A stretch of DNA of 64,000 nt from positions 3,224,001-3,288,000 of the forward strand of contig NZ_CP033972.1 of the NCBI RefSeq assembly GCF_003855095.1, given 5' to 3'. Source of the stretch: Gordonia insulae. Its GTDB lineage: Bacteria > Actinomycetota > Actinomycetes > Mycobacteriales > Mycobacteriaceae. The notes beneath the pieces are model-generated. The model ran no database searches and was not told where the DNA came from. It saw nothing but the letters and a program-made list of their open reading frames with translations. The translations under genes and the position numbers were made by a program. Positions 16,624-25,431 of this stretch are shown here, one piece after another; the stretch's first letter is position 1, and each line of letters starts with the position of its first letter.

Positions 16624-17796
16624 ATGTCTACCCCGAAACCCAGCAGGCGCACGCGGCCCGCCGACCGCAAGGGACAGCTCGTCGAGCACGCTGCGACGCT
16701 GTTCCTCGAGCGCGGCTACCCGCAGGTGTCGCTCGCCGACATCGCGCGGGCGGCCGGGGTGACCGCGCCGTCGGTGTATCGGCATTTCGCCGACAAGCAG
16801 TCGCTGCTGGCGGCCGCCGTGCTGGCCGGCGTCGACGATCTCGAAGCCTGCACCGACCGCGCGTTGCGCACCGACCCGACGCCGACCGCCGATCTGATCG
16901 CGGCCGTGTGCGCCCTCGGCGTGCGGCGGCCGGAGGCGACGTCGCTGTGGCGGTGGGCCAGCGCGCACCTGACCGACGAGCAGAACCGCGAGGTCGTCCT
17001 GCGCACGCGGGAGATCCTGCACCGGTGGGCCGCCGCGCTGTCCGAGGGCACCGACCTCACCGACAGGGAAGCCGTCACCCTCGCGTGGGCGGTCCTCAGC
17101 GTCGCGGGCAGCCTGTCGGTGCACAACACCCGCCTGTCGAGCGCACGCGCTCTGGACGAGATCGACACACTGGTCCGCCGGGTCATCGCGCTGCGCCCCG
17201 CCGGTGCGCCCCCGCTACCGCCGATGCCCCCGCCGAGCGCGGGGCCACCCACACGCCGCGACGAGATCCTCGACGCCGCGGCCGCCCTGTTCGCGGTGCG
17301 CGGCTATGCCGGTGTGGGAGTCGACGACATCGGTGCCGCGGTGGGGATCACCGGACCGAGTGTGTACAAACACTTCAGTTCCAAGCTGGCGATCCTGCTC
17401 GGCATCGGCCAGCGCAGTGCGACCCGGCTGGAGGCGGGCGTCATGGCAGCCTGGGCCACCACCGCCGATCCGGCCAAGCTACTTGCGTTGCTGGTGGATT
17501 CGTACGTCAACGTGATCACCTCCACTCCGGATCTGTCGGTCGCGTTCAACAATTCATTCGCCCTGGCCGGACAGCCGACGGCGACCGATCTCGTCGACGT
17601 CCAACGCCGCTACGTGGCGCGGTGGACCGACCTGCTCCTCGAGGCCGACCCGGACCTCACCCGAGAGCGAGCCGCGGTCGACGTGCACGCCTCGCTGAGC
17701 ATCGTCAACGACGCGATCCGCATGCGCCGCGGCACCCGGCGGCCCGAATTCGGTGCACAGATGGCGTATCTGATGAAGGGCGTGCTGGCGATCTGA
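16624..17796 (+). CDS. Transcriptional regulator with two tandem TetR domains
   Basis: 390 residues from the ATG at 16624, twice the usual TetR length. The first DNA-binding domain (about residues 13-60) contains AATLFLERGYPQVSLADIARAAGVTAPSVYRHFADK; the second (about 215-265), after a proline-rich hinge (PPLPPMPPPSAGPP), contains AAALFAVRGYAGVGVDDIGAAVGITGPSVYKHFSSK. Each is followed by a helical ligand/dimer domain. One chain may thus act as a covalent pseudo-dimer or bridge two sites. It is divergent from fadA-fadB and likely controls that operon through the palindrome between them; an acyl-CoA effector is a guess. A dispersed repeat follows the stop. Confidence 0.9.
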   Translation: MSTPKPSRRTRPADRKGQLVEHAATLFLERGYPQVSLADIARAAGVTAPSVYRHFADKQSLLAAAVLAGVDDLEACTDRALRTDPTPTADLIAAVCALGVRRPEATSLWRWASAHLTDEQNREVVLRTREILHRWAAALSEGTDLTDREAVTLAWAVLSVAGSLSVHNTRLSSARALDEIDTLVRRVIALRPAGAPPLPPMPPPSAGPPTRRDEILDAAAALFAVRGYAGVGVDDIGAAVGITGPSVYKHFSSKLAILLGIGQRSATRLEAGVMAAWATTADPAKLLALLVDSYVNVITSTPDLSVAFNNSFALAGQPTATDLVDVQRRYVARWTDLLLEADPDLTRERAAVDVHASLSIVNDAIRMRRGTRRPEFGAQMAYLMKGVLAI

Positions 17797-17801
17797 CGCG
17801 T

Positions 17802-17882
17802 GGTCTCGATCAGAATCAACCACCCCACCCCATCCGCCGGTCGAGTAGGCACCGAGCGCAGCGAGGCTGCCGTATCGAGACC
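17802..17882. repeat. Dispersed GGTCTCGAT/ATCGAGACC element, copy 1
   Basis: Perfect 9-bp terminal inverted repeats GGTCTCGAT (17802-17810) and ATCGAGACC (17874-17882) enclose a short core with CCGCCGGTCGAGTAGG and CGAGCGCAGCGAGG. The same termini and the GGTCGAGTAG core recur near 28.3 and 34.0 kb. It lies between the regulator stop and the cyclase start. Confidence 0.7.
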
Positions 17883-17913
17883 GCGTACCGCCCCCGTTCT
17901 CTATGCTGAACCC

Positions 17914-18879
17914 GTGACCGCACCCGACGGCGACAGATCCGCCCGTTACACCCGCGACGAACTGATCGCCGAGCTGGGCCTCTCTCCCGAGTACGCGGAA
18001 AAGGTCTGGAACGCTTTCGGTTTCGCGCGACGGTCGACGCCGGACAAGATCTTCACCGACGACGACCTCACCGCCCTGCGACTGTTCGCCGACTCCGAGT
18101 CCACCATGCCGCAGGACGCCCAGGTGGCGACCGCCCGCGCGATCGGGCAGACGATGGCCCGACTGGCGGACTGGCAGGCCGATCAGCTCCGCGAACTCGA
18201 CCGCAACCCCGACGTCCCGTGGACCATCGGCCAGATGAGCGCGGCGCTCGGCCAGATCCAGCAGCTCATCTGGCGTCGGCATCTCGCGCTCGCGCTCGAG
18301 CACGGCGTCGAGCACGACTCCGACGAGCGACTCGATCTGGTGGTGGGATTCGCCGACATCGTCGGCTACACGAGCCTGTCTCGACGGATCGCACTCGACG
18401 AGCTCGAGGCCCTGCTCGAGTCGTTCGAGGAGGACACCTTCGACATCGTCACCGCCAACGGCGGTCACGTCGTCAAGACCCTGGGCGACGCGGTGATGTT
18501 CACCTGCCATGATCCCGCGGCCGCGGCCGCCATCGCGGTCGCGCTGCATGCACTGTCCGAGAGTGAGCGGATTCCGCCGCTCCGGGTGGGCCTGGCCCGC
18601 GGCCGTGTGCTGAGCCGTCTGGGCGACGTGTTCGGCGAGCCGGTGAACATCGCAGCACGACTCGCCGGATCCGCCCGTCCCGGAACGACACTGGTCGACG
18701 AGGCGATGAGCGACGGTGTCACCGATGAGCGGTACTACCTGAAGTCGGTGCCCACCCTGAGCGTGCGTGGCTACAAGCGACTGAAGGCCCGCGCGCTCGA
18801 GCTCAACCGGCACTTCGACGACGGCCAGATCGGTGGCCCGGTCGACGGCGAGCCCTCGATCGACGTGGGCCCTCAGTAG
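17914..18879 (+). CDS. Class III adenylate/guanylate cyclase with N-terminal helical regulatory domain
   Basis: 321 residues from the GTG at 17914. Residues about 10-140 form a helical, possibly sensor/auto-inhibitory region; 150-300 are the cyclase homology domain. Metal-binding aspartates are in GFADIVGYTS and LGDAVMF, the purine-selecting Lys is in VVKTLGD, and the transition-state Asn and Arg are in PVNIAARL, so it looks catalytically complete and adenylate-cyclase-like. The layout resembles mycobacterial Rv2212/Rv1264, whose N-terminal parts tune activity. No membrane segment is seen. Its 3' end overlaps the convergent modC gene by 7 bp. A CpdA-like phosphodiesterase lies at 46.7 kb. Confidence 0.92.
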   Translation: MTAPDGDRSARYTRDELIAELGLSPEYAEKVWNAFGFARRSTPDKIFTDDDLTALRLFADSESTMPQDAQVATARAIGQTMARLADWQADQLRELDRNPDVPWTIGQMSAALGQIQQLIWRRHLALALEHGVEHDSDERLDLVVGFADIVGYTSLSRRIALDELEALLESFEEDTFDIVTANGGHVVKTLGDAVMFTCHDPAAAAAIAVALHALSESERIPPLRVGLARGRVLSRLGDVFGEPVNIAARLAGSARPGTTLVDEAMSDGVTDERYYLKSVPTLSVRGYKRLKARALELNRHFDDGQIGGPVDGEPSIDVGPQ

Positions 18880-19943
18880 ACGCGTACCGCGCTCGCCTTC
18901 ACCGCGAAGAACACCTCGGCACCGGCGACGAGCGCCAGTTCGCTGACCGCGGCGCGCGTCACCTCGGCGCTGATCGTCTGTCCGTCGACGTTGCCCCGCA
19001 CCATGATCCGGTCACCGTGCGGGATCACCTGACCTACCTCCACCGCGAAGACGTTCCGGAAGCTCGCGTCCTCGGGCGGCGACCGGAACACCGCGACCGC
19101 CTCCGGCGCGAACACCGCCGTGACATGGCCACCCTCGACGACGGGCTCGGCAACCATGCCCACCACCGTCATCCCACCTCCGGCGACGACCCGCGACCCG
19201 TCCCATGTACCCGACACCAGATTCAACCCGGCGAGCCGGGCCACGAAAGCGTTGGCCGGATTCGCCAGGAGCGCTGCGACGGGTCCGCTATCGACGGCGC
19301 GGCCGTCGTCGATCACCACGAGCGAGTCGGCGAGGGTCACCACGTCGACGACATCGTGGGTGACCATGATCGTCGTGCGCGACCGGTCGTCGAGCAGGTC
19401 ACGCAGCAGCGCCCGGAGTCGTCCGGCGACATCGACATCGAGGGCGCGAAACGGTTCGTCCAGCAGCAGGATTCGCGGTTGCGCGGCCAGGGCCCGCGCG
19501 ATGGCCACCCGCTGCGCCTGCCCCCCGGACAGCTCACCCGGCTTGCGATCGGCGAGGTCGGAGACCTCCACGGCGGCGAGCCAGCGTGTCACCCGTGCGG
19601 CGACCTCGGCACGCGGAAGTCTTTGCGCGGCAGGCGCGAACGCGACGTTGGCGTGCACGCTCAGGTGCGGGAACAGCCGCGCATCCTGCGACAGCAGCGC
19701 CACCCCCCGACGATGCGCGGGGACGAACGCCCCCGCGCCGCTCAATACCACTCCGTCGACCGCGATCTGCGCACCGGAACCTCGAAGGAGGCCCGCGATC
19801 ACCCGCAGCAGCGTCGTCTTCCCGGCGCCGTTGGGCCCCACCACGGCAGTGGTGCCGCCGGAGGCGAAGGTGTGCTCGATCCGCAACGGCGGCAACACAT
19901 TGTCGATGCTCACCCGCAGTCCGTCGCGCATGCCGGCGGTCAC
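18873..19943 (-). CDS. modC: ModC: molybdate ABC transporter ATP-binding protein
   Basis: 356 residues from a GTG that overlaps the modB stop (GTGA). Walker [12 protein letters not shown], signature [15 protein letters not shown], Walker [10 protein letters not shown] and switch histidine TIMVTHD are all present. The C-terminal third carries a TOBE/Mop-like domain that binds molybdate in ModC proteins. It energises molybdate uptake with ModB and ModA encoded upstream. The last gene of a four-gene coupled operon; the stop overlaps the convergent cyclase gene by 7 bp, leaving no room for a separate terminator. Confidence 0.94.
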   Translation of the reverse strand: MTAGMRDGLRVSIDNVLPPLRIEHTFASGGTTAVVGPNGAGKTTLLRVIAGLLRGSGAQIAVDGVVLSGAGAFVPAHRRGVALLSQDARLFPHLSVHANVAFAPAAQRLPRAEVAARVTRWLAAVEVSDLADRKPGELSGGQAQRVAIARALAAQPRILLLDEPFRALDVDVAGRLRALLRDLLDDRSRTTIMVTHDVVDVVTLADSLVVIDDGRAVDSGPVAALLANPANAFVARLAGLNLVSGTWDGSRVVAGGGMTVVGMVAEPVVEGGHVTAVFAPEAVAVFRSPPEDASFRNVFAVEVGQVIPHGDRIMVRGNVDGQTISAEVTRAAVSELALVAGAEVFFAVKASAVRVY

Positions 19944-20749
19944 GATGCCACCTGCCCGGTACCTCGACGGCGCGTGTGCACTCCGACGACGACGATCAGG
20001 GACACGATCACCAGCACGAGTGACAGCGGTATCGCCGCCTGCGGATCGTCGATCTCCGCGACATAGATGGCCAGCGGCGCGGTCTGGGTGATGCCGGGCG
20101 CATTGCCGGCGAAGGTGATGGTGGCGCCGAACTCGCCCATGGCGCGGGCGAAGGCGAGGACCACACCGGCCAGCAGCGACGGCACGATCAGGGGGATCGT
20201 GACCCGCCAGAGGGTTCGAGTGGGGCCGGCACCGAGCGTCGCGGCGACCTCTTCATACCGGGTGCCCGCCACCCGCAGTGCACCTTCCACGCTGATCACC
20301 AGAAACGGCAGCGCCACGAAGGTCTGGGCCAGCACCACCGCCGTCGAGGTGAACGCGATGTCGATCCCGATGGCGCGCAGGTGTTCGCCGACCAGACCGA
20401 GCCGGCCGAAGGTGTAGAGCAATGCGATACCCCCGACGACTGGCGGGAGCACCAGCGGCAGCAGGACAAGGGACCGCAGTACTCGACTGAGCATGCCGTC
20501 GTGTCGCGCGAACACCACGGCCATCGGTACCCCGAGCAGGATGCACAGGACGGTGCTGACCGCCGCGGTCTGCAGCGACAGGACCAACGCCTGACGCGAC
20601 GACTCCGACGCGACCTGCTCGAGGAACGTCGACCAGGGCGTCTTGGTGAGCAACGCGACCGGCGGCAACACGATCAGCGTGATGCCGAGCGCCGCGGGAA
20701 GGTAGAGCCAGGCCGGGAGCCCCGCGGGGCCGGACGGTCTGCGTATCAA
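19940..20749 (-). CDS. modB: ModB: molybdate ABC transporter permease
   Basis: 269 residues when started at a TTG whose last two bases begin the modA stop (TTGA overlap); no ATG/GTG start gives a better fit, and this length suits ModB. About five to six helices are visible, with the EAA loop [28 protein letters not shown] that docks on ModC, and the conserved [13 protein letters not shown] motif of molybdate/sulfate permeases. It forms the membrane channel of the ModABC system. Both ends overlap neighbouring genes by 4 bp, so expression of ModA, ModB and ModC is probably translationally coupled. Confidence 0.92.
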   Translation of the reverse strand: MIRRPSGPAGLPAWLYLPAALGITLIVLPPVALLTKTPWSTFLEQVASESSRQALVLSLQTAAVSTVLCILLGVPMAVVFARHDGMLSRVLRSLVLLPLVLPPVVGGIALLYTFGRLGLVGEHLRAIGIDIAFTSTAVVLAQTFVALPFLVISVEGALRVAGTRYEEVAATLGAGPTRTLWRVTIPLIVPSLLAGVVLAFARAMGEFGATITFAGNAPGITQTAPLAIYVAEIDDPQAAIPLSLVLVIVSLIVVVGVHTRRRGTGQVAS

Positions 20750-21537
20750 GGCTTCCCGAAGCCCGCGCCGGCCAGGATCTGCTGGCCGGACGGGCTCAAC
20801 ACCGCGTCGACGAACTCCTTGGCCATCGCGTCGTTCGCCGCGCCCTGCACGGTGGCGATCGGATACGAGTTGACCACCGCCGCGAATGCGGGGTCGACGA
20901 CGGTGGCGACCTTGTCGCCGGCGCCCTTGGCATCCGTCACGTACACCACGCCCGCGTCCGCCTGCCCCGACGTCACCTTGGTGAGCACCGCCGTCACCGA
21001 CTGTTCCTCGGACGCCGCGGCGACGGTGATGCCGGTGTTGCGCTCCACGGTGTCGGTGGCGTTGCCGCACGGCTGCGCAGACTGGCACACCACGGTGGTG
21101 ACGCCGGGCTTGTTGAGATCGGCGAACGACGTGATGCCCTTGGGATTTCCCGGTGCGGTGACGATCACGAGGGTGTTGGTGGCGAAGATCTCGGGGTCGA
21201 CAGCCTGCTCCCCGAGCTTGTCCATGTTCTTCTCGTCGGCGCTCGCGAACACGTCGGCCGGGGCACCCTGCTTGATCTGATTCACCAGGGTCGAGGAGCC
21301 GTCGAAGGAGAGCGTGACCTTCACGCCCTGGTGCTGCTGCTCGAACTCATCGGCGATCGCGGTGAACGTCTTCTTCAGCGACGCCGCGGCGAACACGTTG
21401 AGGGTCGACGACCGACTCGCCGACGACGAGCCGGCCGGCGTGGACTCCTCCGACGACGAACATCCGCCGACCACCACCGTCGCCGACAGTGCCATCGCCG
21501 CGCAGGCGAGCACCTTCTTCGGGAGCACCTTCGTCAC
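20746..21537 (-). CDS. modA: ModA: molybdate-binding lipoprotein
   Basis: 263 residues from the GTG at 21537, which overlaps the upstream gene's stop (GTGA). A signal sequence ends in a lipobox VVGGC with lipidated C26, followed by a Ser-rich linker. The mature domain opens with [13 protein letters not shown], the ModA signature, then GSSTLVNQI and [11 protein letters not shown] oxyanion-binding loops. It captures molybdate (or tungstate) outside the membrane and delivers it to ModB/ModC. Second gene of the operon. Confidence 0.95.
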   Translation of the reverse strand: MTKVLPKKVLACAAMALSATVVVGGCSSSEESTPAGSSSASRSSTLNVFAAASLKKTFTAIADEFEQQHQGVKVTLSFDGSSTLVNQIKQGAPADVFASADEKNMDKLGEQAVDPEIFATNTLVIVTAPGNPKGITSFADLNKPGVTTVVCQSAQPCGNATDTVERNTGITVAAASEEQSVTAVLTKVTSGQADAGVVYVTDAKGAGDKVATVVDPAFAAVVNSYPIATVQGAANDAMAKEFVDAVLSPSGQQILAGAGFGKP

Positions 21538-21938
21538 AGTCCATCTCGTTTCGTCTCGACGATCACGGTGGTGGCCTTCACCACCGCGGTGGCGACCGAT
21601 CCCGGCGCCAGCTGCAGTTCTCGCGCCGCATCGGCGCTCATAAGCGACGTCACCTCGAACGGCCCGCACTGCATCGTCACCTGCGCCATCACGCCGTCGA
21701 CGGTGACCGCGGTGACCAGGCCGGCGAACCGATTGCGCGCCGACCGGAGGACGCCGTCGGTGTCCGGCGGGGCGCTGGCGCGCTCCCGGGCGAGGGCGGC
21801 GAGTTCGGCCCCGTCCACGGTGGTCACCTCGCCCTCGCCGCCGGATGCGGTGAGGCTTCCTGCCGCGATCCAGCGGCGCACGGTGTCGTCGCTGACCCCG
21901 AGCAGCCGGGCGGCGTCCCGGACCCTGATGACAGCCAT
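21534..21938 (-). CDS. HTH plus Mop/TOBE domain protein (molybdate-responsive regulator)
   Basis: 134 residues. Residues 1-35 are an excisionase/MerR-type helix-turn-helix (RVRDAARLLGVSDDTVRRWIAAGSL); residues about 66-134 form a molybdopterin/molybdate-binding Mop (TOBE) fold (ARNRFAGLVTAV, EVTSLMSADAARELQLAPGSVATAVVKATTV). Such fusions head mod operons in actinobacteria and are thought to sense molybdate and regulate uptake. It leads the operon and overlaps modA by 4 bp. The 260-bp region upstream should hold the mod promoter, but I could not identify a molybdate operator. Confidence 0.88.
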   Translation of the reverse strand: MAVIRVRDAARLLGVSDDTVRRWIAAGSLTASGGEGEVTTVDGAELAALARERASAPPDTDGVLRSARNRFAGLVTAVTVDGVMAQVTMQCGPFEVTSLMSADAARELQLAPGSVATAVVKATTVIVETKRDGL

Positions 21939-22009
21939 CCGGTCACTCTATCCGCATCTGCGGAGATATCGGCGTCTCAGGCCCATGAATGCGGCCGTTC
22001 ACTCGAGCG

Positions 22010-22040
22010 TTGACTTCAAGTCGACCTGAAGTCCTACCGT
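22010..22040 (+). promoter_or_regulatory. MerR/SoxR-type promoter: TTGACT, 19-bp spacer with palindrome, TACCGT
   Basis: A 20-bp near-perfect palindrome (22013-22032, one mismatched pair, centre GTCGAC) lies across the spacer between a -35-like TTGACT (22010-22015) and a -10-like TACCGT (22035-22040). The unusually long 19-bp spacer and spacer-borne dyad are hallmarks of MerR-family activated promoters; arms resemble SoxR sites (CTTCAAG). It points at the ABC exporter 159 bp downstream. Confidence 0.6.
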
Positions 22041-22198
22041 GACAACCGACCACCGATGACTTCTGACCGCCGGGCTGGTCTGCCCTTCTGCCCATCCGAC
22101 AAACGCCCGCCGACCCTCCGACCGAACCGATCAGGGTCATCCGACGGCCGAATAATTAGGTCGCTGGATGTCCGAATTGCACCGTAATGTGGAGAAAC

Positions 22199-23218
22199 AT
22201 GAGCTCACCCACCGTTCCCGCCGTTGCGCAGCGAGGTCACCAGGCGACCCGCGACGTCGCCATCGAGGCCGTCGATCTGGTCAAGAGATTCGGTGATTTC
22301 ACCGCTGTCGACGGTGTCAGTTTCACTGTCCCCCAAGGCTCGGTCCTCGGTCTCCTCGGGCCGAACGGAGCCGGCAAGACCACCATCGTCCGGATGATGA
22401 CCACCCTGTCCCCACCCACCAGTGGCTCGGCGACCATCGCCGGCTACGACGTGGCTACCCAGCCCGAGATGGTCCGGCGCAGCATGGGCCTGACCGGTCA
22501 GGCCGCCACCGTCGACGAGATCCTCACCGGCCGCGAGAACATCCGCATGATCGGTGGGCTCTACGGCATCGGCCGCAAGGAACTCGCGCGGCGGGCCGAT
22601 CAGCTGCTCGAGCAGTTCTCCCTCACCGAGGCGGGCAACAAGCAGGTCAAGTCCTACTCCGGTGGCATGCGCCGCCGACTGGACCTCGCGGTCAGCCTGC
22701 TGGCCGCACCGCCCGTGCTGTTCCTCGACGAGCCGACCACCGGTCTCGATCCGCGGAGCCGGCAGGAACTCTGGGACGTGCTGCGCAGCCTGGTCTCCGA
22801 CGGCACCACCCTGCTGCTGACCACGCAGTACCTCGAAGAGGCCGACCAGCTCGCCGACGACATCGTGGTCATCGACAAGGGCAAAATCATCGCGCACGGC
22901 ACCCCGCTGCAACTCAAGCAGCAGGCCGGCGCGGCGAGCCTGGTCCTTACCGTCTCCGATCCCGAGGACATCCCCGAGGCGGAGGCATTGCTACGCAAGA
23001 CCGGCGCCGAGGTCTTCATCGACCACGGCGCCCGCCGCCTGACCGCCCCGGCCGAGAACCTCGGCGACCTCACCCGGGTCGTCGCCTGGTTCGACGAGAG
23101 CGGCATCGCCGTCGACGACCTCGGGCTCGCACGACCCAGCCTGGACGACGTCTTCCTGTCACTCACCGGCCACCGCGCCGAGGACGACACGGACTCCGAG
23201 GAGGAGCAGACCGCATGA
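22199..23218 (+). CDS. ABC exporter ATP-binding protein, DrrA-like
   Basis: 339 residues from an ATG preceded by GGAG at good spacing. Walker [12 protein letters not shown], signature YSGGMRRRLDLAVSLL, Walker B VLFLDEPTTGLD and a glutamine in place of the usual switch histidine (LLTTQYLEE), as in DrrA/daunorubicin-resistance ATPases. The C-terminal ~80 residues form the DrrA-type extension. It powers the permease encoded by the next gene, which overlaps by 4 bp (ATGA). Likely exports a hydrophobic drug or lipid; substrate unknown. The promoter region carries a MerR/SoxR-type operator, suggesting induction by drugs or redox-active compounds. Confidence 0.93.
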   Translation: MSSPTVPAVAQRGHQATRDVAIEAVDLVKRFGDFTAVDGVSFTVPQGSVLGLLGPNGAGKTTIVRMMTTLSPPTSGSATIAGYDVATQPEMVRRSMGLTGQAATVDEILTGRENIRMIGGLYGIGRKELARRADQLLEQFSLTEAGNKQVKSYSGGMRRRLDLAVSLLAAPPVLFLDEPTTGLDPRSRQELWDVLRSLVSDGTTLLLTTQYLEEADQLADDIVVIDKGKIIAHGTPLQLKQQAGAASLVLTVSDPEDIPEAEALLRKTGAEVFIDHGARRLTAPAENLGDLTRVVAWFDESGIAVDDLGLARPSLDDVFLSLTGHRAEDDTDSEEEQTA

Positions 23219-24063
23219 CCACCACCGTCACCACCGACACCTCGGTGACCCAGCGCCCCGAGATCCACCAGACGTCCATCTGGCAGCAGTCCTGGATCAT
23301 GGTGAAACGCAACATGATCCACACGAAACGGATGCCGGAGATGCTCTCCGACGTCACGATCCAGCCGATCATGTTCGTGTTGCTGTTCGCGTATGTGTTC
23401 GGCGCGTCGATCACCAACACCGGCGACGTGTCCTACAAGGAGTTCCTGCTCCCCGGCATCATGGGGCAGACGATCGTGTTCACCGCCTTCATCGTGTCGA
23501 CGGGTATCACCGCCGACCTGGAGAAGGGCATCATCGATCGGTTCCGCTCGTTGCCGATCCGCAGGTCGTCGGTGCTGATCGGGCGCAGCATCGCGAGCCT
23601 GCTGCACTCGTCGATCGGCATCGTCGTCATGGCGATCACCGGACTCGCGATCGGATGGCGCATCCACGGGACGTTCGGCGAGGCCGTCCTGGCCTTCGCC
23701 CTGCTCATCCTGTTCGGCTTCGCGATGATCTGGTTCGGCATCCTCGTCGGGTCGTGGCTCACGTCGGTCGAGGCGGTGAACGGCTTCATGTTCACCACGC
23801 TGTTCCCGCTGACGTTCCTCTCGAACGCGTTCGTGCCGACCGCACCAATGCCGACCTGGCTGCGCACCATCGCCGAGTGGAACCCGATCTCCGCGCTCAT
23901 CCAGTCGATGCGCGTGTTGTGGGGCAACGGACCGGTGGCCCCTCCCGGGTCGCCCTGGCCGCTGGTGCATCCGGAGCTCGCGACGCTCATCTGGTCGGTG
24001 GCACTCACCGTCCTGATCGCGCCGTTCGCGTTGCGCGCCTACAACAAGCGGACGTCGGACTGA
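23215..24063 (+). CDS. ABC-2-type exporter permease, DrrB-like
   Basis: 282 residues with six predicted membrane helices and the ABC-2 family string FLSNAFVPTAPMPTWLRTIAEWNPIS. The N-terminus is cytoplasmic and includes a coupling region (MVKRNMIHTKRMPEMLSD). It pairs with the DrrA-like ATPase through a 4-bp gene overlap, forming a two-component exporter like daunorubicin DrrAB. A strong UUCG-loop hairpin follows 35 bp after the stop. Confidence 0.92.
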   Translation: MTTTVTTDTSVTQRPEIHQTSIWQQSWIMVKRNMIHTKRMPEMLSDVTIQPIMFVLLFAYVFGASITNTGDVSYKEFLLPGIMGQTIVFTAFIVSTGITADLEKGIIDRFRSLPIRRSSVLIGRSIASLLHSSIGIVVMAITGLAIGWRIHGTFGEAVLAFALLILFGFAMIWFGILVGSWLTSVEAVNGFMFTTLFPLTFLSNAFVPTAPMPTWLRTIAEWNPISALIQSMRVLWGNGPVAPPGSPWPLVHPELATLIWSVALTVLIAPFALRAYNKRTSD

Positions 24064-24098
24064 CGACGTCCGGCCACCACAGGATCTGCGGATCACAC

Positions 24099-24130
24099 GA
24101 TCAGCGGGCGCCTTCGGGCGCCCGCTGATC
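24099..24130. terminator. Bidirectional terminator, 14-bp stem with TTCG loop
   Basis: Perfect 14-bp stem (24099-24112 with 24117-24130) closed by a TTCG tetraloop, a very stable fold. It lies between the convergent ABC permease and ROK genes, ending 2 bp before the ROK stop codon. Confidence 0.88.
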
Positions 24131-24132
24131 TG

Positions 24133-25431
24133 TCACGCGGTGACGGCGAGCGCCTCCAGCGGATCGGTGTAGATCGCGTCGAGTGAGACCGCTCCGGCCG
24201 CCTGCTGCTGCACCGTGGTGCCCGAATGCGACACCCGCACATCCCGGTTGGGGACCACCGAGGTGGTCTTGACGGCTTTCGCCACGGTCGGCAGCGTCGC
24301 CGGGAAGTCGGTGAACGCCTGACCGCCGAGCACGATGTGGTCCGGGTTGAAGATGTCCGCGATCAGGGCGACGGTGCGGCCGAGGACCTCGGCGCGCTCC
24401 TCGAGCAGCGCGCGTGCGGTGGCGTCGCCGCCGCGGGCGAGGTCGTGCACACCCTCGATGTCGGCGACGGGCAGCCCCAGCGCCAGCGCCGCCTCGACCA
24501 CCCCGGTGTCGCTCGCGGTCGGCTCGAGGCGCCCGGTGTTCTCCGGGTCGAGCAGAGTCGTCGGCCCCGTCGGGAAGTGACCGATCACCGGCGGGCCCGA
24601 CGTGGGGGTGTGGACCATCCCGTCGACGCAGAAGGCGGTACCCACCATCTCGCGGGCATAGAAGTACAGGAAGCTCGACTTCTTCTGTTCGGGATTGACC
24701 ACGAGTTCGGCGGCCGCCATCGCCTCGACGTGCGAGGCCACCGACACCGGCAGTCCCACCGTCTCGGCGATGATCCGGCCGACCGGCGCGGCGGTCCAGC
24801 CCAGGCGCGGATGGTCGACATGCCCCCCGGCGGTGACCCGGCCACCGAGCGCGACCCCGGCCCAGAGGACCCGGCGACCGGCCCACCGGCCGACGAACCG
24901 GCGGGCGCTGACGCCGATGGCGGCGAGCGTCTGCTCAGGTGTGTCGGCGACCGGGGTCGGGATCTGGATCGCGCCGACGACCCGGTGCAACAGGTCGTGC
25001 GTGGTGATCGACGTGACCTTGTAGCCGATGTGGATGCCGATGGTCAGGAAGTCGGCGACGTTGAGTTCGAACGGCAACCGCGGACGGCCGATGGCCCCGG
25101 CGGGCGCGAGGTCGGCACGCTCGCGGATCAGCCCGGCCTTCAGGAGTGCGCCCACCTGCCGATTGACGGTGGAGATGCTCAGGCCGGTGTGCTCCGCGGC
25201 GTCGTCGCGGAAGACGGGGCCGGAGAGTCGTGCGGTGCGCAGCACGAGCGCCGCCGGCTTCGACGACAGCTGGAGCTGCGGGGTCACGATGTGGATCTTG
25301 GAGGCTCCCTTCCGCGGCGACCCATAGGCGAGGGGCCGAGGCGCGCGGTTTCCGAGCGGCCCACGAGCCTGCGGTCGGATGGGTGCAGAAGTGGTCGTCG
25401 TGGTACTGGGATGGTCGAGCGTTGCGGTCAT
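24133..25431 (-). CDS. ROK-family transcriptional regulator (Rv0485-like)
   Basis: 432 residues. An N-terminal ~50-residue Thr/Pro-rich tail precedes a winged helix (about 55-110) with GLSISTVNRQVGALLKAGLI. The remainder is a ROK fold, but the sugar-kinase signatures are missing: I find neither a DxGxT phosphate loop nor the CxCGxxGC zinc motif, so it is probably not a kinase. It resembles mycobacterial Rv0485, a ROK-like regulator. It is divergent from the SigG-like gene across a 462-bp gap that contains two direct repeats with a GAATAT core. Ligand and targets are unknown. Confidence 0.85.
   Translation of the reverse strand: MTATLDHPSTTTTTSAPIRPQARGPLGNRAPRPLAYGSPRKGASKIHIVTPQLQLSSKPAALVLRTARLSGPVFRDDAAEHTGLSISTVNRQVGALLKAGLIRERADLAPAGAIGRPRLPFELNVADFLTIGIHIGYKVTSITTHDLLHRVVGAIQIPTPVADTPEQTLAAIGVSARRFVGRWAGRRVLWAGVALGGRVTAGGHVDHPRLGWTAAPVGRIIAETVGLPVSVASHVEAMAAAELVVNPEQKKSSFLYFYAREMVGTAFCVDGMVHTPTSGPPVIGHFPTGPTTLLDPENTGRLEPTASDTGVVEAALALGLPVADIEGVHDLARGGDATARALLEERAEVLGRTVALIADIFNPDHIVLGGQAFTDFPATLPTVAKAVKTTSVVPNRDVRVSHSGTTVQQQAAGAVSLDAIYTDPLEALAVTA

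Noticed and set aside
20749..21088. Extended modB start upstream inside modA
   Set aside because: The extra ~113 residues are antisense-like, Arg/Gly-rich and out of family; they overlap modA coding sequence fully.
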